64,000 bases of DNA from NCBI GenBank assembly GCA_001449105.1, contig LNIY01000070.1, forward strand, positions 20,134 through 84,133. The letters run 5' to 3'. Below the pieces are notes generated by a model. The model was not told the origin of the DNA. It ran no database searches and saw nothing but the letters and a program-made list of their open reading frames with translations. This DNA comes from Caulobacter vibrioides (GTDB lineage: Bacteria; Pseudomonadota; Alphaproteobacteria; Caulobacterales; Caulobacteraceae). The translations under genes and the position numbers were made by a program. Positions 26,230 to 34,355 of the stretch are shown piece by piece. Positions within the stretch are counted from its first letter, which is position 1. Every line of letters starts with the position of its first letter.

Positions 26230-26846
26230 AACTCGACCCCGCGCTGGGCCTTGAAGCCCTGCTCGAAGGGATGCTTGACCAGGGTCATCTCGGTGACCAG
26301 GTCGGCGATCTCCAGCAGTTGCGGCTTGGCGTTGCGGCCGGTCAGGCAGACGTGCTTGTCGTTAGGGCGGGCCTTCAGCACCGCCACCACCTCGTCGATG
26401 TCGAGATAGTCGTAGCGCAGGGCGATGTTGATCTCGTCCAGCAGCACGAAGTCGAGCGTCGGGTCGGCGATCATCGCCTTGCTCTCCTCCCAGGCGGCCT
26501 TGGCGGCGGCGATGTCGCGCTCGCGGTCCTGGGTGTCCCAGGTGAAGCCTTCGCCCATCACGCGATAGCGCACCTGGTCGGGAAAGCGGCTGAAGAACAG
26601 GCGCTCGCCGGTCTTCCACTTGCCCTTGATGAACTGCACCACGCCCACCTGCATGCCCCAGCCCAGCGAGCGGGCGACCATGCCGAAACCAGCCGACGAC
26701 TTGCCCTTGCCGTCGCCCGTGTGGACCAGCAGCAGGCCCTTCTCGAGGGTCTTGGTCTTCATCAGCTCTTCGCGCTCGGCCTTGAGGGCGCGCATGGCTT
26801 CGGCGTGCTCGGCGGCAATGGCCTTCGCTTCGGTGTCTTCGCTCAT
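26226..26846 (-). CDS. cobO: Cob(I)yrinic acid a,c-diamide adenosyltransferase
   Basis: This CobA/CobO-type enzyme (206 residues) transfers the adenosyl group of ATP to Co(I) of corrinoids. The modified Walker A is VHTGDGKGKSSAGFG, followed by VVQFIKGKWKTGE, and LLDEINIALRYDYLD is the Walker B region. ATG 26846 overlaps the cobC stop by 4 bp; a longer in-frame start at 26882 lies inside cobC and is not needed. Confidence 0.95.
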   Translation of the reverse strand: MSEDTEAKAIAAEHAEAMRALKAEREELMKTKTLEKGLLLVHTGDGKGKSSAGFGMVARSLGWGMQVGVVQFIKGKWKTGERLFFSRFPDQVRYRVMGEGFTWDTQDRERDIAAAKAAWEESKAMIADPTLDFVLLDEINIALRYDYLDIDEVVAVLKARPNDKHVCLTGRNAKPQLLEIADLVTEMTLVKHPFEQGFKAQRGVEF

Positions 26847-27829
26847 CGGGCGGTCTCCAGGGCGGCGGCCAGTCGCGCCCATTCGGCGTCGGATCCGGGC
26901 AGGCCGAAGCGTAGCAGGCTTGCGTCGTGGTCGAAGGGGCGGGTGAGGATGCCGGCGTGGGCCAGGGTCTCGAAGCGTCGCATGGCGTCGGCGGCGCGGA
27001 CCAGACGGAACAGGCTGGTCCCGCCCACGATCTCATATCCGGCGCCGGCCAGCAGGGCGTCCAGCCGGGCGGCGGCGTCGGCCAGGCCGGCGCGCGTGGC
27101 GTCGGCCCAGGCCATGTCGGGATAGGCGGCCAGACCGGCGGCCAGGGCGGGAGCGGACAGCGGCCATTCGCCCAGGGTGTCGCGCAGGCGGCGCGCCAGG
27201 GCAGGACGGGCGACGACGAAGCCCAGTCGCAGACCGGCCAGGCCGTAGAACTTGCCGAACGAGCGCAGCACGACCAGCCGCTCGTGGCCGGGCGCGCCGG
27301 CGAAGCGGGCGACCGACAGCGACAGCTCGCACTCGACGAAGGCCTCGTCGACCACGGCGCCGCGTTGGCCAAGCATCAGCACCGCCTCGGGCGCCAGGCT
27401 GCGGCCGTCGGGATTGTTGGGGTTGACCACCACGCAGACATCGGCCTGCGCCGGATCGGCGACCAGCTCGGAGCCGACGCGCCGCCAGGCGTGGGCGTGG
27501 CTGGAATAGGTGGGCAGGGGCAGGCTGACGCGCCCGCGCGGCAGGATCTTGGGCAGCAGGCGGATGGCGGTCTCGCTGCCGGGCAGGGCCACGACCCGGG
27601 CAGGATCATCGACGCCGAAGGCCTCGGCGGCGACCGCTTCCAGCCGCGCCAGGTCGTCCGGGTCGGGCAGGCGGCCCCAGTCCTCGAAGGCCTGGGGCGG
27701 AACCGGATAGGGGCGGGGATTGATCCCCGTCGAAAGGTCGAGCCACGGCGCGGGCGCGTCCGGAAAACGCGCCCGCGCCGCCGCCAGGCGGCCGCCGTGT
27801 CCGGACAGGGACGACGGCGAACCGCTCAT
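26843..27829 (-). CDS. cobC: L-threonine-O-3-phosphate decarboxylase / CobC-like aminotransferase
   Basis: This PLP-dependent fold-type I protein (328 residues) supplies aminopropanol phosphate for the nucleotide loop. LDLSTGINPRPYP opens the family, CVVVNPNNPDGR binds PLP, and SFGKFYGLAGLRLGF holds the PLP lysine. The start overlaps the btuB stop by one base. The name follows the alphaproteobacterial/Pseudomonas scheme; the Salmonella counterpart is cobD. Confidence 0.92.
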   Translation of the reverse strand: MSGSPSSLSGHGGRLAAARARFPDAPAPWLDLSTGINPRPYPVPPQAFEDWGRLPDPDDLARLEAVAAEAFGVDDPARVVALPGSETAIRLLPKILPRGRVSLPLPTYSSHAHAWRRVGSELVADPAQADVCVVVNPNNPDGRSLAPEAVLMLGQRGAVVDEAFVECELSLSVARFAGAPGHERLVVLRSFGKFYGLAGLRLGFVVARPALARRLRDTLGEWPLSAPALAAGLAAYPDMAWADATRAGLADAAARLDALLAGAGYEIVGGTSLFRLVRAADAMRRFETLAHAGILTRPFDHDASLLRFGLPGSDAEWARLAAALETAR

Positions 27830-29739
27830 CAGAACTTCGCCCGCACGCCGGCGAAGAAGCCGCGGCCCACCGAGCCGTAGCGGTAGATCGTCTGGTATTC
27901 CTTGTCGAAGAGGTTCTCGACGCGGCCGAACACCTCGAACTGCTCGTTGACCGGATAGGCCGCGCGCAGGTCGAACAGGGCGTAGCTCTTCAGGCGACGG
28001 GCGTTGGTGACGTTGTCGTAGCTCTCGCCCACGTACTGCACCGAGACGCCCGTGGTCAGGCCGTTCTTCCAGTCGTAGTCGGCGTTCAGGTTGGCCGTTT
28101 CGCTCGGGCGGCGCGGCAGGCGCTTGCCGTTGTTCGTGGCCGACCGGTTGATGGCGTCCATGTTGGTGTAGTTGGCGGTCACCAGCAGGGCCGTGGTCAC
28201 CGCGATCGTGGCCTCCAGCTCGACGCCGCTGGTCTCGGTCTTGGCGAAGTTGGCGTAGCCGCCGTAGTTCGGCGGGTTGTTGTTCGAGACGAAGTCGATC
28301 TGGTTGGTGATGTCGCGGTGGAACCAGGTCACGCCGGCGCGCACGCGGCCGTCCAGCACGCTGTGCTCGACGCCCAGGTCGACGCTCTCGGACTCTTCCG
28401 GCTTCAGGTTGCGATCGCCGTAGATGCTGTACAGCTGGTACAGCGACGGGGCCTTGAAGCCTTCGCCGTAGTTGGCGCGGAACACCGTGACGCCGTCGTT
28501 CGGCGAGTAGGTGGCGCCGGCCTGGTAGACGGTGGCGTCGCCGAAGGCCGAGTGGTCTTCCTGGCGCACGCCGCCGGTCAGGGTCAGGCCCGCGATCGGC
28601 TTGGCCTGCAGTTGCAGGTACAGGCTGTCGGTGCTGGCGGCGTGACGATCCGGGGTCGGGTTCGGGTCAAAGGTCGAGGGCGAGGCGGTGCGGAACCACG
28701 AACGCTCGGTCTCGGCGCCGAAGGTGGCGCGCAGGGCCTCGCTGATCGTCCAGGAGCCCTGGTACTCGTAGCGGCTGTTGGTGCCGCGGGCGTCGAAGGT
28801 CTTGGCGACCGACGAGCTGGGATCGAAGTTGTCGCGGTCGGTCTGGGTGTAGGCGTAGCCGAAGCGGTTCTTCAGGGCGCCGTCGAAGGCGCTCAGGCGC
28901 ACGCCAGCGTAGGAGACCAGCTCCTTGGTCTTGCCGTACTCGGGGCTGTCGGCGAAGGCGTAGAGCGGGGCGGGGAAGCCGTCGAACTCGTTCTTGGCCG
29001 CGGCGTAAGAGGCGCGCAGGTCCACGGCGGCCCAGTCGGTGACGTTCAGGTCCAGGCGGCTGCTGATCGCGGCGTTGCGATAGCCGTCCTTCTCCTTGCC
29101 GCCGTACGACTTGCCGAAGGCCGAGACGCCGTCGGTGGTGTAGTAGGCGCCGGCCAGGCGGAAGCCGCCCCAGTCGCCGCCGGTGCTGACGGCCGCGTGG
29201 CCGTAGGCGGTGTCGCGCGAGCCGGCTTCGACCGCGGCCTGGGCGCCCAGCGGGCCGGTCGGCACGGCGGTGATCATGTTGACCACGCCGCCGATGGCCT
29301 GGCTGCCCCACAGCGTCGACTGCGAGCCGCGCAGCACCTCGATGCGGTTGATGTTGCCGGCCAGCAGGGTGGCGAAGTTGTAGCCGCCGCCCGTCGAGGA
29401 CGGGTCGTTCAGCTTGACGCCGTCGATCAGCACCACGGTCTGGTCGGTCTCGGCGCCGCGGATGCGCAGCTGAGTCGTGCCGCCGACGCCGCCGTTGCGG
29501 GTCACGGTGACGCCGGGGGTGCGCGACAGCAGGTCGGAGATCACCACCGTCTGCGACTTCCGCAGCAGTTCGGCGTCGATCACCGTCATGCTGGTCGAGA
29601 CTTCCGACAGTTTTTCGGGACCGCGGCTGGCGGTGACCACAACCTGGTCGACGGCGGCGGCGTCGTCGGCCCAGGCCAGGGCGGGCGAGGCGAGGGCGGG
29701 AACTGCGGCCGCGAGGGCCAGCAGGGAAACAAGGCGCAT
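27829..29739 (-). CDS. btuB: TonB-dependent outer-membrane receptor for cobalamin
   Basis: The receptor (636 residues) has a signal peptide to about residue 24, a TonB box-like DQVVVTASR, a plug domain (LLSRTPGVTVTRNGG, TQLRIRGAETDQTVVLIDGVKLNDPS, VLRGSQSTLWGSQAIGGVVNM) and a 22-strand-type barrel ending in GRVENLFDKEYQTIYRYG ... AKF with a terminal Phe. It is the first gene behind the cobalamin riboswitch. The ATG at 29739 has GGAGGAAC upstream, and that site can pair with an upstream GTTCCTC, suggesting control of translation. Confidence 0.94.
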   Translation of the reverse strand: MRLVSLLALAAAVPALASPALAWADDAAAVDQVVVTASRGPEKLSEVSTSMTVIDAELLRKSQTVVISDLLSRTPGVTVTRNGGVGGTTQLRIRGAETDQTVVLIDGVKLNDPSSTGGGYNFATLLAGNINRIEVLRGSQSTLWGSQAIGGVVNMITAVPTGPLGAQAAVEAGSRDTAYGHAAVSTGGDWGGFRLAGAYYTTDGVSAFGKSYGGKEKDGYRNAAISSRLDLNVTDWAAVDLRASYAAAKNEFDGFPAPLYAFADSPEYGKTKELVSYAGVRLSAFDGALKNRFGYAYTQTDRDNFDPSSSVAKTFDARGTNSRYEYQGSWTISEALRATFGAETERSWFRTASPSTFDPNPTPDRHAASTDSLYLQLQAKPIAGLTLTGGVRQEDHSAFGDATVYQAGATYSPNDGVTVFRANYGEGFKAPSLYQLYSIYGDRNLKPEESESVDLGVEHSVLDGRVRAGVTWFHRDITNQIDFVSNNNPPNYGGYANFAKTETSGVELEATIAVTTALLVTANYTNMDAINRSATNNGKRLPRRPSETANLNADYDWKNGLTTGVSVQYVGESYDNVTNARRLKSYALFDLRAAYPVNEQFEVFGRVENLFDKEYQTIYRYGSVGRGFFAGVRAKF

Positions 29740-29742
29740 GTC

Positions 29743-29785
29743 GTTCCTCCGTGCGCGACAAGAAGGAGCGTGCTCCAAGAGGAAC
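29743..29785 (-). promoter_or_regulatory. Possible SD-sequestering element of the riboswitch
   Basis: On the minus strand GTTCCTC (29785-29779) is the exact complement of GAGGAAC (29749-29743), which is the btuB ribosome-binding site, with G-U pairs possible on both sides. A GGAGCACGCTCC hairpin lies between. This could be the off-state helix of the expression platform; it is inferred from complementarity only. Confidence 0.5.
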
Positions 29786-29859
29786 ACGCCCGGACCAGAC
29801 GTCGTCATGCGGGGAAGAACCCGATCGTACGGCGCACCCCGGCCGGACGAAAAACGACC

Positions 29860-30037
29860 GCGACAGGCAGGTCTCCTGGCTCGCGGGTCATCGTTGCTGC
29901 GCGTCGCCTTCCCAGGTCTTTTCCGAAGAACAGTCCCAGTGGCATGTGACGCGCGAACTCGCCGCTTACAGTTGCGGGGGCAGCCCGGGTTTCACACCCG
30001 AGTTCCCTTTTCATCCTCTTTGGGAGGAACCTGTCGC
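29860..30037 (-). ncRNA. Cobalamin riboswitch controlling the btuB operon
   Basis: On the minus strand the P1 stem GCGACAGG (30037-30030) pairs with CCTGTCGC (29867-29860). In between are the conserved elements in order: GGGAACTCGGGTGTGAAACC, CGGGCTGCCCCCGCAACTGTAA, GCCACTGG, GGGAAGG, and the B12 box AGCCAGGAGACCTGCC (29881-29866). Binding of adenosylcobalamin would reduce expression of btuB and the nine genes behind it. Confidence 0.96.
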
Positions 30038-30088
30038 GCCGGCTGCACTATATGGTGCGCCGCACACCGTCAATCTGGAGGCTTTGCG

Positions 30089-30604
30089 TTGTCAGTCACC
30101 CTGGTCCTGGGCGGGGCCCGTTCCGGCAAGAGCGCGTTCGCGCAGGGCGCGGCCGAGATCAGTGCAAGGACGAAAGGCGTCACGCCGGCGATGATCGTCA
30201 CGGCCCAGGCCTTCGACGCCGAGATGGAGGATCGCATCGCCCGCCACCAGGCCGACCGGGGCGCGGCCTGGACGACGCTGGAGGCGCCCATGGACCTCGT
30301 CGGGGCCCTGCGCGGCCTGCCGCCGGGCGCCGTGGCGGTCGTCGACTGCCTCACCCTCTGGCTGACCAACCTGATGCTGGCCGAGTGCGACCTTTCGTCC
30401 GCCGCGGCCGAACTGGTCGACGCGGTCGCCGGTTTCGACGGCCAGCTGTGGCTGGTCTCCAACGAGGTCGGCTGGGGCGTCGTGCCCGACAACGCCTTGG
30501 CCCGCAGGTTCCGCGACGAGGCCGGCCGCCTGCACCAGGCCCTGGCGGGCGCCGCCGACGCCGTCCATCTGGTCGTCGCCGGGCTAAGCCTGCGGATGAA
30601 GTGA
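30089..30604 (+). CDS. cobU: Adenosylcobinamide kinase / adenosylcobinamide-phosphate guanylyltransferase
   Basis: CobU/CobP (171 residues) phosphorylates adenosylcobinamide and adds GMP. TLVLGGARSGKSAFAQ is the P-loop, ARHQADRGAAWTTLE and CLTLWLTNLM follow as in the family, and SNEVGWGVVPDNALARRFRDEAG is the C-terminal signature. The start is TTG 30089 with GGAG about nine bases upstream; no ATG fits. It is divergent from the btuB operon and begins 51 bp from the riboswitch 5' end, so it is not itself behind the riboswitch. Confidence 0.93.
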   Translation: MSVTLVLGGARSGKSAFAQGAAEISARTKGVTPAMIVTAQAFDAEMEDRIARHQADRGAAWTTLEAPMDLVGALRGLPPGAVAVVDCLTLWLTNLMLAECDLSSAAAELVDAVAGFDGQLWLVSNEVGWGVVPDNALARRFRDEAGRLHQALAGAADAVHLVVAGLSLRMK

Positions 30605-30724
30605 GTCGCGCGACTCGGCCGTCGGTTGCTCAACTTCGGGAAATGCGACGATTGCGCACGCTGACACCGGGCGTCCCAGCATGGTTAAGACCTGTTCACA
30701 CATTCGACAGGGCTGGGGCTGGCC

Positions 30725-31081
30725 ATGCGACGTATCCTTATCGCGGAAGACGATATCCTGCTCGGCGGGGTCTACGAGATCCTGCTGGAAGAGGCGGGGT
30801 TCGAGGTGCTGTGGAGCCGTGACGGCCAGGAGGCGCTCGAGGCGTTCGACGCCTTCGCGCCCGACCTGCTGATCACCGACAACGCCATGCCGCGCATGAC
30901 CGGCGCCGAACTGATCCGCGCCGTCGAGGGCAGCCGGGTGCCGGTGCTGATGGTCTCGGCCAGCGATCCGCGCGCGCTGAAGGTCGAGCCCGACATGTGG
31001 CTGGAAAAGCCGATCAATCCAGCTCGCCTGCTGAACGCGGTGCGCGCGCTGCAGCACCGCGACGTTCAGGCCGCGGCCTGA
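30725..31081 (+). CDS. Single-domain response regulator
   Basis: The 118-residue protein is only a receiver domain: acidic pocket Asp9-Asp10, phosphoacceptor Asp52 (LLITDNAMPRMTG), Ser78 in LMVSAS and Lys95 in LEKP. There is no output domain, so it would signal by protein contact, like CheY or Caulobacter DivK, or act in a phosphorelay. No kinase gene is adjacent, so its pathway is unknown. The last 16 bp overlap a convergent small gene. Confidence 0.9.
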   Translation: MRRILIAEDDILLGGVYEILLEEAGFEVLWSRDGQEALEAFDAFAPDLLITDNAMPRMTGAELIRAVEGSRVPVLMVSASDPRALKVEPDMWLEKPINPARLLNAVRALQHRDVQAAA

Positions 31082-31206
31082 AGCCCCAGGGCCAGGATCG
31101 TCGCGAATAGTCCCAGGCCCACGGCCCAGGCGGTGCAGAACGCCAGGGTGGGGTGGCGCTGCCACCAGCGGGGATTGGGAACGCCGGTGATGGTCTTGTC
31201 GGTCAT
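31066..31206 (-). CDS. Small membrane protein (46 aa) at the end of the yjf-like operon
   Basis: The frame encodes 46 residues: a short polar N-terminus (MTDKTITGVPNPRWWQRHP) then one hydrophobic helix (LAFCTAWAVGLGLFATILAL). Codon third positions are almost all G or C, like real genes here. It lies 59 bp behind the DUF1190 gene in the same direction and overlaps the response-regulator gene tail. The family is unknown to me; it may be a further member of the envelope module. Confidence 0.55.
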   Translation of the reverse strand: MTDKTITGVPNPRWWQRHPTLAFCTAWAVGLGLFATILALGLQAAA

Positions 31207-31265
31207 GCGGTCGTCTCGCCTGGTCGTCGAACAACCAACGCGAGACGACCGGTCTTCAGTTCCTT

Positions 31266-31910
31266 CTAGCCGCCGAAACCGCGCGAGCCGCCGCCGAAGC
31301 CGCCCCGCGAGATGACGCTGCTGCGGCTCTGCACGCGGGCCGGGGTCTCATAGCGCGAGGGCGCATCGAAGCTGTCGCGGCGCACCCGGCTGCGGCCCGA
31401 GAGGTAGTCGCGCGACACCGGATAGCCCGAGCCGCTGTAGTAGTTGCCCTCGCGGTCGCGATACATCGGCGCGCCGCGATAGCCGCCGCCCATGTTGTTG
31501 AGCGCCTGGCCGATGATGAAGCCGGTCAGCAGCGGGGTGAAGAAGCTGCCGCCGCCGTTGGCCTGGCTGCGCGGCACGCACTGGTCGACGCCGTAGCGCT
31601 CCTCGCAGCTCTGCCGGTCGGAATACTTCGGGGCGTTCTCGGCGCTGGCCTTCTGGGCCTCGTCATAGGCCGTCTGGCACTGGGCGGCGGTGAAGTCGCC
31701 CGAGGCCTTGCATTCGTCCAGGCTGGCGAAGCTGGAGGCGTCTACGCTCTTGCCCGAGACGGCGGCCGGCGGGTCGCCCCACTGGGTGGCCGAGCCGGGA
31801 TCGTCGCACGCGACCAGGGTGAAGGCCGAGCCGGCCATCAGGCCGGTCAGCGCCACGGCGCCGGAGCGCTTGCGGCGTTTGGGGGTGGGCAGGGGAGAAA
31901 GCGCGTTCAT
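31266..31910 (-). CDS. DUF1190 family protein (YgiB/YjfM-like)
   Basis: The product has 214 residues. After a basic stretch (PKRRKRSGAVALTGLMAG) comes a lipoprotein-like LVACDDP, then paired cysteines (DECKASGDFTAAQCQTAYDEAQ, CEERYGVDQCVP), as in E. coli YgiB. The C-terminus is Gly/Ser/Arg-rich (RGGFGGGSRGFGG). Function is not established; it accompanies DUF350 and YjfC proteins in several bacteria. ATG 31910 with GAGG upstream is chosen over a GTG at 31922 that overlaps the previous stop. Confidence 0.85.
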   Translation of the reverse strand: MNALSPLPTPKRRKRSGAVALTGLMAGSAFTLVACDDPGSATQWGDPPAAVSGKSVDASSFASLDECKASGDFTAAQCQTAYDEAQKASAENAPKYSDRQSCEERYGVDQCVPRSQANGGGSFFTPLLTGFIIGQALNNMGGGYRGAPMYRDREGNYYSGSGYPVSRDYLSGRSRVRRDSFDAPSRYETPARVQSRSSVISRGGFGGGSRGFGG

Positions 31911-31918
31911 ACCGGGCC

Positions 31919-32332
31919 TCACGAGGTCATGCAGGCGGCGTTCAGCAGGCCGACGGCCAGCGAGATCGACGCCAGATAGACGCCGGCCGCCAGCTCGTTC
32001 TTCTCGATCCGCTGGATCAGGTCTTTCAGCACCGTGAAGCGCACCAGGGTGAAGGCGGCGATCTGGATGACGCCGGCCAGCAGGGCCCAGGCGGCGAACT
32101 CGATCAGGCTGACGGTGTGGCTCAGGGCGGAGGCCAGCGGCAGCACGTAGCCGACCACCGCGCCGCCGAGGGCGACGGCGGCCGCGACGTTGCCCTCGCG
32201 GATCAGCTTGGCTTCGTCGTAGGGCGTCACCGCCTGGTAGATGATCTTGAACACCACGGTGAACACGCCGGCGGCCACGAAGGCCACAAGGAAGGCCAGG
32301 GCGCTCTCGCCGAAGGCTTGGACGTCGAACAT
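31919..32332 (-). CDS. DUF350 inner-membrane protein (YjfL-like)
   Basis: This is a 137-residue protein with four predicted membrane helices (ALAFLVAFVAAGVFTVVFKI, VAAAVALGGAVVGYVLPLAS, FAAWALLAGVIQIAAFTLV, LAAGVYLASISLAVGLLNA) and a conserved EGNVAAAVALGG motif. The family occurs next to PspA homologues and YjfC proteins and has no proven activity. It lies 24 bp after the DUF2491 gene and 8 bp before the DUF1190 gene. Confidence 0.88.
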   Translation of the reverse strand: MFDVQAFGESALAFLVAFVAAGVFTVVFKIIYQAVTPYDEAKLIREGNVAAAVALGGAVVGYVLPLASALSHTVSLIEFAAWALLAGVIQIAAFTLVRFTVLKDLIQRIEKNELAAGVYLASISLAVGLLNAACMTS

Positions 32333-32356
32333 CTTAGTTTCCCCCTGTCAGGTGGC

Positions 32357-32995
32357 TTAGGCGCGGAATTCGCCCACTTCGAGCGGCACGCCGATCATGG
32401 TTTCGAACGAGACCTCGCGGTCCTCGGTCTCCATCTCGATGGCCAGCAGCAGTTCGCGGCCCTCGCCGGGCAGGTCGCGCGCGAACAGCATGCAGGTCTG
32501 GAATATCTTGCGGTCGGGAACGCCGTCGCGGTCGTCGTGCAGCTCTTCCCAGAAGGTGACGGGATCCTGGCTCTCGGCCTCCTCGCCGAACCAGAAGCGG
32601 TGGTACTCGGGCAGGCCGGCGGCGTTGAAGCTGCGGGCGCGCAGGCGCTTGCCCCACGCGTCGCGGTCGGCGCGGCCGCCCGGATAGGCGCTGTCCCAGG
32701 GCACGAAGATCGTCACGTCGGTCAGGCGCTGGCCGGCGCGGTCGTCCGACACGGCCTGAAACATCACGTGGTCGTCGGTGTAGAACCGGTGCACGAAGCC
32801 GCCGTCCTTCAGGTCGACCAGGCCCTGGGCGGTGATTTCCAGCGTGTCGCGGTCGAGCGGGAACTTGGTGTCGGCGCCGAACCGCTTCCAGGCCAGCGGG
32901 TCCAGCCAGACGGTCCGGCCCAGGGTCACGTTGCGGATGGCGGGCAGGGCCGATTCCGGAGCGGGCTCCTTGCGGCCGAATAAGCGACTGAACAT
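32357..32995 (-). CDS. DUF2491 family protein (YjfK-like)
   Basis: This soluble protein of 212 residues starts MFSRLFGRKEP and contains WLDPLAWKRFGADTKF, FYTDDHVMFQAVSDDR and EYHRFWFGEEAESQDPVTFWEE, all in keeping with the YjfK/DUF2491 family. Function is unknown. It is the first gene of the leftward half of the yjf-like module, 145 bp from the divergent YjfI-like gene. ATG 32995 is chosen over a start six codons upstream. Confidence 0.85.
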   Translation of the reverse strand: MFSRLFGRKEPAPESALPAIRNVTLGRTVWLDPLAWKRFGADTKFPLDRDTLEITAQGLVDLKDGGFVHRFYTDDHVMFQAVSDDRAGQRLTDVTIFVPWDSAYPGGRADRDAWGKRLRARSFNAAGLPEYHRFWFGEEAESQDPVTFWEELHDDRDGVPDRKIFQTCMLFARDLPGEGRELLLAIEMETEDREVSFETMIGVPLEVGEFRA

Positions 32996-33140
32996 GGCGG
33001 GTCCCTGCAACACTAGCCCTTCATGTACGGCGCCAGCCTGCGCTGTAAAAGGGGCGACGCTCGCTCTCGACGGCTGGCGTTCGGCCTCCCATCTTGTATG
33101 AACACGGCCAAGATGGCCCGTTGAAGAGGATCACGACCCG
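32996..33140. promoter_or_regulatory. Divergent promoter region of the yjf-like module
   Basis: This 145 bp gap serves both halves of the module. An inverted repeat CCATCTT/AAGATGG (33089-33095 and 33110-33116) lies close to the rightward gene and could be a shared operator. GAAGAGGATC precedes the ATG at 33141. Confidence 0.45.
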
Positions 33141-33581
33141 ATGAGTCAGACGCCCTGGACTGTCCGCTCGCTGAAGGCGGCCCTGGACGAAGCGCCCGGA
33201 CGCGGCGCCGACGAGATCACCGTCGGCATCCTGGAAGGCGCCGACGAGATTCTGCTGGCCACCATGCACTGGCACGGCGACCTGGAAATCTACATCAGCG
33301 TCAGCGACCAGCAGGTCGCGGCTTCCGCCCTGCTGTGGCCGGTCGACGAACAGGAAGACCGTCACGCCTTCAACGAGTTCCTGCTCAAGGCCCAGAAGCT
33401 GGTGCCGCTGTCGAACTTCGGCATCTGCGTCGTCGGCGGCCGCGACTACTACGAACTCTTCGGCGAGCTCTCGACCACCACCTCGATCGAGGACATCCTG
33501 ATCGAACTGCGCACCCTGGCCGAGAACGCCATCGAAGTGGCCTCCGACCTGCGCACTTCGTTCTCGTCCGCCGCCGCCTGA
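33141..33581 (+). CDS. DUF2170 family protein (YjfI-like)
   Basis: The product is 146 residues, acidic and soluble, with LLATMHWHGDLEIYISVSDQQ, NEFLLKAQKLVPLSNFGI and YYELFGELSTTTSIEDILIEL, matching the YjfI/DUF2170 family. Its role is not established. It precedes the PspA-like gene by 30 bp, as yjfI precedes yjfJ in E. coli. Confidence 0.87.
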   Translation: MSQTPWTVRSLKAALDEAPGRGADEITVGILEGADEILLATMHWHGDLEIYISVSDQQVAASALLWPVDEQEDRHAFNEFLLKAQKLVPLSNFGICVVGGRDYYELFGELSTTTSIEDILIELRTLAENAIEVASDLRTSFSSAAA

Positions 33582-33611
33582 CCCAAACCTAGAATTTCCC
33601 GGAGCCTTCCG

Positions 33612-34346
33612 ATGTCCATCTGGCGCAAGCTTTTCACCCTGGGTCGCGCCGGCGCCCACGAAGCCACGTCCGCCGTCGTCGACGCGAACGCCATCCGCAT
33701 CCTCGACCAGGAGATCCGCGACGCCGACGCGGCCCAGGCCAAGGCGCGCGACAACCTCGCCACCCTGGTCGCCCGTCGCCGCATCCAGGAGAACGACGTC
33801 AAGAGCCTGCGCGAGCAGGTGACCAAGTACGAGAACTCCGCCCGCGCCGCCGTCACCAAGGGCGACATGGATCTCGCCCGTCAGGTCGCCCAGCGCATCG
33901 CCGACATCGAGAGCGAGGTCTCGCTGAAGGAGCCGCAGATCGGCTCCATGCGCGAGGCCGAGGACCAGTTGCACCAAGCCATCGCCGCCACCGACCGCCG
34001 CATCGACACGCTCAAGCGCGAGGTCGAGGTCGTGAAGGTCAACGAGTCTGTCCAGAAGGCGCAGGAAGCCGTCACCGCGCGCGGCGCGGGCGCCGGCGCC
34101 TCGCTGGGCTCGGCCGCCGACAGCCTGGCGCGGATCAAGGAACGCCAGATGGTCCGCGGCGAGAAGATCAAGGCCGCCGGCGAACTGGAAGACCGCCGCA
34201 CCGGCGCGGATCTCGACGAGAAGCTGCGCGTGGCCGGCATCCTGCCGGGCCAGTCGTCGGCCGACGACATCCTGGCGCGCCTCGCTCCGCAGCCTGCTCC
34301 GCTGCAGATCGAGGACAAGGCCGCCGACGGCTCCAAGCCCGAATAA
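33612..34346 (+). CDS. PspA/IM30 family protein (YjfJ-like)
   Basis: This 244-residue protein is almost entirely coiled coil (residues about 20-170: heptads in IRILDQEIRDADAAQAKARDN and LDTLKREVEVV-type repeats), the ESCRT-III-like fold of PspA and Vipp1, which coats and repairs stressed inner membranes. The N-terminus MSIWRKLFTLGRAG is an amphipathic helix. A Gly/Ala linker and an extra C-terminal part (EDRRTGADLDEKLRVAGILPG) follow. It is cotranscribed with the DUF2170 and YjfC genes. Confidence 0.9.
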   Translation: MSIWRKLFTLGRAGAHEATSAVVDANAIRILDQEIRDADAAQAKARDNLATLVARRRIQENDVKSLREQVTKYENSARAAVTKGDMDLARQVAQRIADIESEVSLKEPQIGSMREAEDQLHQAIAATDRRIDTLKREVEVVKVNESVQKAQEAVTARGAGAGASLGSAADSLARIKERQMVRGEKIKAAGELEDRRTGADLDEKLRVAGILPGQSSADDILARLAPQPAPLQIEDKAADGSKPE

Positions 34347-34355
34347 GGACCAAGC

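Noticed and set aside
29805..30014. 69-codon minus-strand frame inside the riboswitch
   Set aside because: It coincides with the aptamer core, whose conserved bases fully explain the sequence.
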